This document shows positions 43,644 to 44,676 of a stretch of DNA of 44,676 nt, one piece after another (the stretch's first letter is position 1; every line of letters starts with the position of its first letter). Position numbers and translations under genes: made by a program. The notes under the pieces are model-generated. The model saw only the letters and a program-made list of their open reading frames with translations. It ran no database searches and was not told the origin of the DNA. This DNA comes from Accumulibacter sp. (GTDB lineage Bacteria > Pseudomonadota > Gammaproteobacteria > Burkholderiales > Rhodocyclaceae), in contig NZ_JAMTDV010000014.1 of NCBI RefSeq assembly GCF_023806565.1, forward strand, positions 1 to 44,676. The letters run 5' to 3'.

Positions 43644-44585
43644 ATGTCTAAGTTGCATGCCCGGCGCACGGCATTTCAAGTGTTGCTTGGCTTCCTGCAG
43701 GCAAGCTTGCTCGCCGCCGGCGTGCTGGCGCACCCCGTTGCCGGTGAGGATGGCGCAACACCCGGCGGCACCACGAGCCGCAGCGATACTGGGGGGGCGC
43801 CGACCCTGGCAGGTGATTACTCGCCAGGCGACGGGAATCGTTCTCGGCCGTCGAACGATGTTGTCAGGGAATCCCCGGCGCAGTGGGGCGGGCAGGCACC
43901 CTTGGCCGTCCCCGGAGACTTCGCAGCTAGCGGACTCGATCCACCGTCATCAGCGCCACGCCCTGCGACCAACGCGAGACCCCAGCGAAGCATGTCTCCG
44001 GTACAAGTGGCAACGCCCGAGCAGACCATCGACGCCGCAGAACCCGAAATTGCCGCGTCGATCCGCGAGTTGCGCCAGTCGGCACGCGAAGCTGTCGCCA
44101 CAGCTCTTGACGCGCACAAGGATCGGGAAGGGCGAGTCAATTTCTCGCTCGCCGGAATCGACGGCTTTCACTATGCAGCGCAAGGCGGCGAGGTGTCGAT
44201 TGGGCATGGCGATGCGGCGTTGACGCTCTCCGAAAGCGGCGCTGGCGCCGCCGGCGGGCAGGCCGCACGCGGCCTGCCGCGCGAGCCCGGGGCGCCCGAC
44301 ACGAGCGCCACGCGCGAAATCGTTCATTTCGTCCTCGAGATCCTGCAGCACCCGTTGGTCTGGCTGCTGGTTTTTCTGCTCGTGATCGGAAAAATCGCGT
44401 TGATGATTGCCAGGCACCGTGGCCGGAAACGCAGAGGCCGCGACCGAGCGTACGCCAGGAGCCGGACCCGTGATGTGCCAGCCGAGAGAGGCGCGCCAGC
44501 CAAGGTCGTGCGCCAGCGCAAACGCATACGCATGCGCTTTCGCATCCGGCGGACGCCGTCGATGTCCGACATGCAGAAACTCTAG
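43644..44585 (+). CDS. Unknown protein with signal peptide and C-terminal membrane anchor
   Basis: I do not recognise this 313-residue protein. It starts with a typical export signal (FQVLLGFLQASLLAAGVLAHP). A low-complexity region rich in Gly, Ser, Pro and Ala follows to about residue 115, then a charged helical segment (EIAASIRELRQSAREAVATA). One strong membrane helix lies near residues 235-255 (LVWLLVFLLVIGKIALMIA), followed by a very basic C-terminal tail with repeated Arg-Lys pairs. The topology would place the tail inside and the middle part in the periplasm. Neighbours give no clue. Confidence 0.75.
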   Translation: MSKLHARRTAFQVLLGFLQASLLAAGVLAHPVAGEDGATPGGTTSRSDTGGAPTLAGDYSPGDGNRSRPSNDVVRESPAQWGGQAPLAVPGDFAASGLDPPSSAPRPATNARPQRSMSPVQVATPEQTIDAAEPEIAASIRELRQSAREAVATALDAHKDREGRVNFSLAGIDGFHYAAQGGEVSIGHGDAALTLSESGAGAAGGQAARGLPREPGAPDTSATREIVHFVLEILQHPLVWLLVFLLVIGKIALMIARHRGRKRRGRDRAYARSRTRDVPAERGAPAKVVRQRKRIRMRFRIRRTPSMSDMQKL

Positions 44586-44621
44586 CCGCAAGAAATGATC
44601 CCTGCCGCCATTCGGCGCGGA
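44586..44621. other. Short gap before the final partial gene
   Basis: Only 36 bases separate the converging genes. I see no stem with a T-run. Confidence 0.3.
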
Positions 44622-44676
44622 TCAGAACGCCAGTTGCAGACGAACGCCGGCGACCGTAGAACTCGGCAGGTACAGG
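44622..44676 (-). CDS. C-terminal end of a possible outer-membrane beta-barrel protein (partial)
   Basis: The last 17 codons before the TGA at 44622-44624 read LYLPSSTVAGVRLQLAF. Alternating hydrophobic residues ending in phenylalanine form the classic last strand of outer-membrane barrels recognised by the BAM complex. The rest lies outside the window. Confidence 0.45.
   Translation of the reverse strand, partial: LYLPSSTVAGVRLQLAF

Overview
The window looks like a chromosomal segment of a GC-rich diazotrophic betaproteobacterium, probably Rhodocyclales or a relative such as the Accumulibacter/Dechloromonas group. This rests on gene families and order (nifL-nifA type regulation, nif-type Rnf, sspAB next to petABC, a tungsten aldehyde oxidoreductase operon). 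No species name can be proved from the sequence.

Bases 1-18.3 kb form a nitrogen-fixation accessory region without nifHDK. A leftward operon, nifB-fdxN-nifO-flavodiiron protein-two 2Fe-2S ferredoxins-draG, is headed by a textbook sigma-54 promoter with a NifA upstream activator site. A SIR2-like gene converges on draG. Upstream of nifB is a scar: a decayed 3' fragment of a second nifA is joined at about base 7107 to a 5'-truncated nifW, followed by a nifZ that has lost its start and reading frame, and then nifM. Next comes a leftward Rnf operon in the order G-E-rseC-A-B-C-D-H, with its own sigma-54 promoter and NifA site. It is divergent from an intact, translationally coupled nifL-nifA pair. 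NifA would switch on both operons: Rnf supplies low-potential electrons, NifB and the ferredoxins serve cofactor synthesis and electron transfer, the flavodiiron protein removes oxygen, and DraG reactivates ADP-ribosylated nitrogenase reductase.

Bases 18.3-23.1 kb are an insertion-sequence nest. An IS66-family element with recognisable 26-bp ends is broken by an IS1634-type transposase fragment and by an apparently complete IS21-family element with 27-bp ends. A truncated gene start with a sigma-54-like promoter lies just to its left. The nest stops at a tRNA-Phe gene, which separates it from ordinary core genes.

Bases 23.1-30.0 kb hold core genes, all leftward: tRNA-Phe, sspB, sspA, the cytochrome bc1 complex (petC, petB, petA), recR, a YbaB/EbfC protein, dnaX and the 4.5S signal-recognition-particle RNA.

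Bases 30.0-36.1 kb hold a leftward aldehyde oxidoreductase operon (aorA, aorB, aorC, a MoaD/ThiS-like gene and a small unknown gene). Divergent from it is a half-length aldehyde-dehydrogenase-like gene followed by a D-2-hydroxyacid dehydrogenase. Bases 36.1-44.7 kb hold an ankyrin-repeat protein, a TPR protein, a PAS histidine kinase converging on a LuxR-type response regulator, a P-type cation ATPase, an unrecognised protein with a signal peptide and a membrane anchor, and the last codons of what may be an outer-membrane barrel protein.
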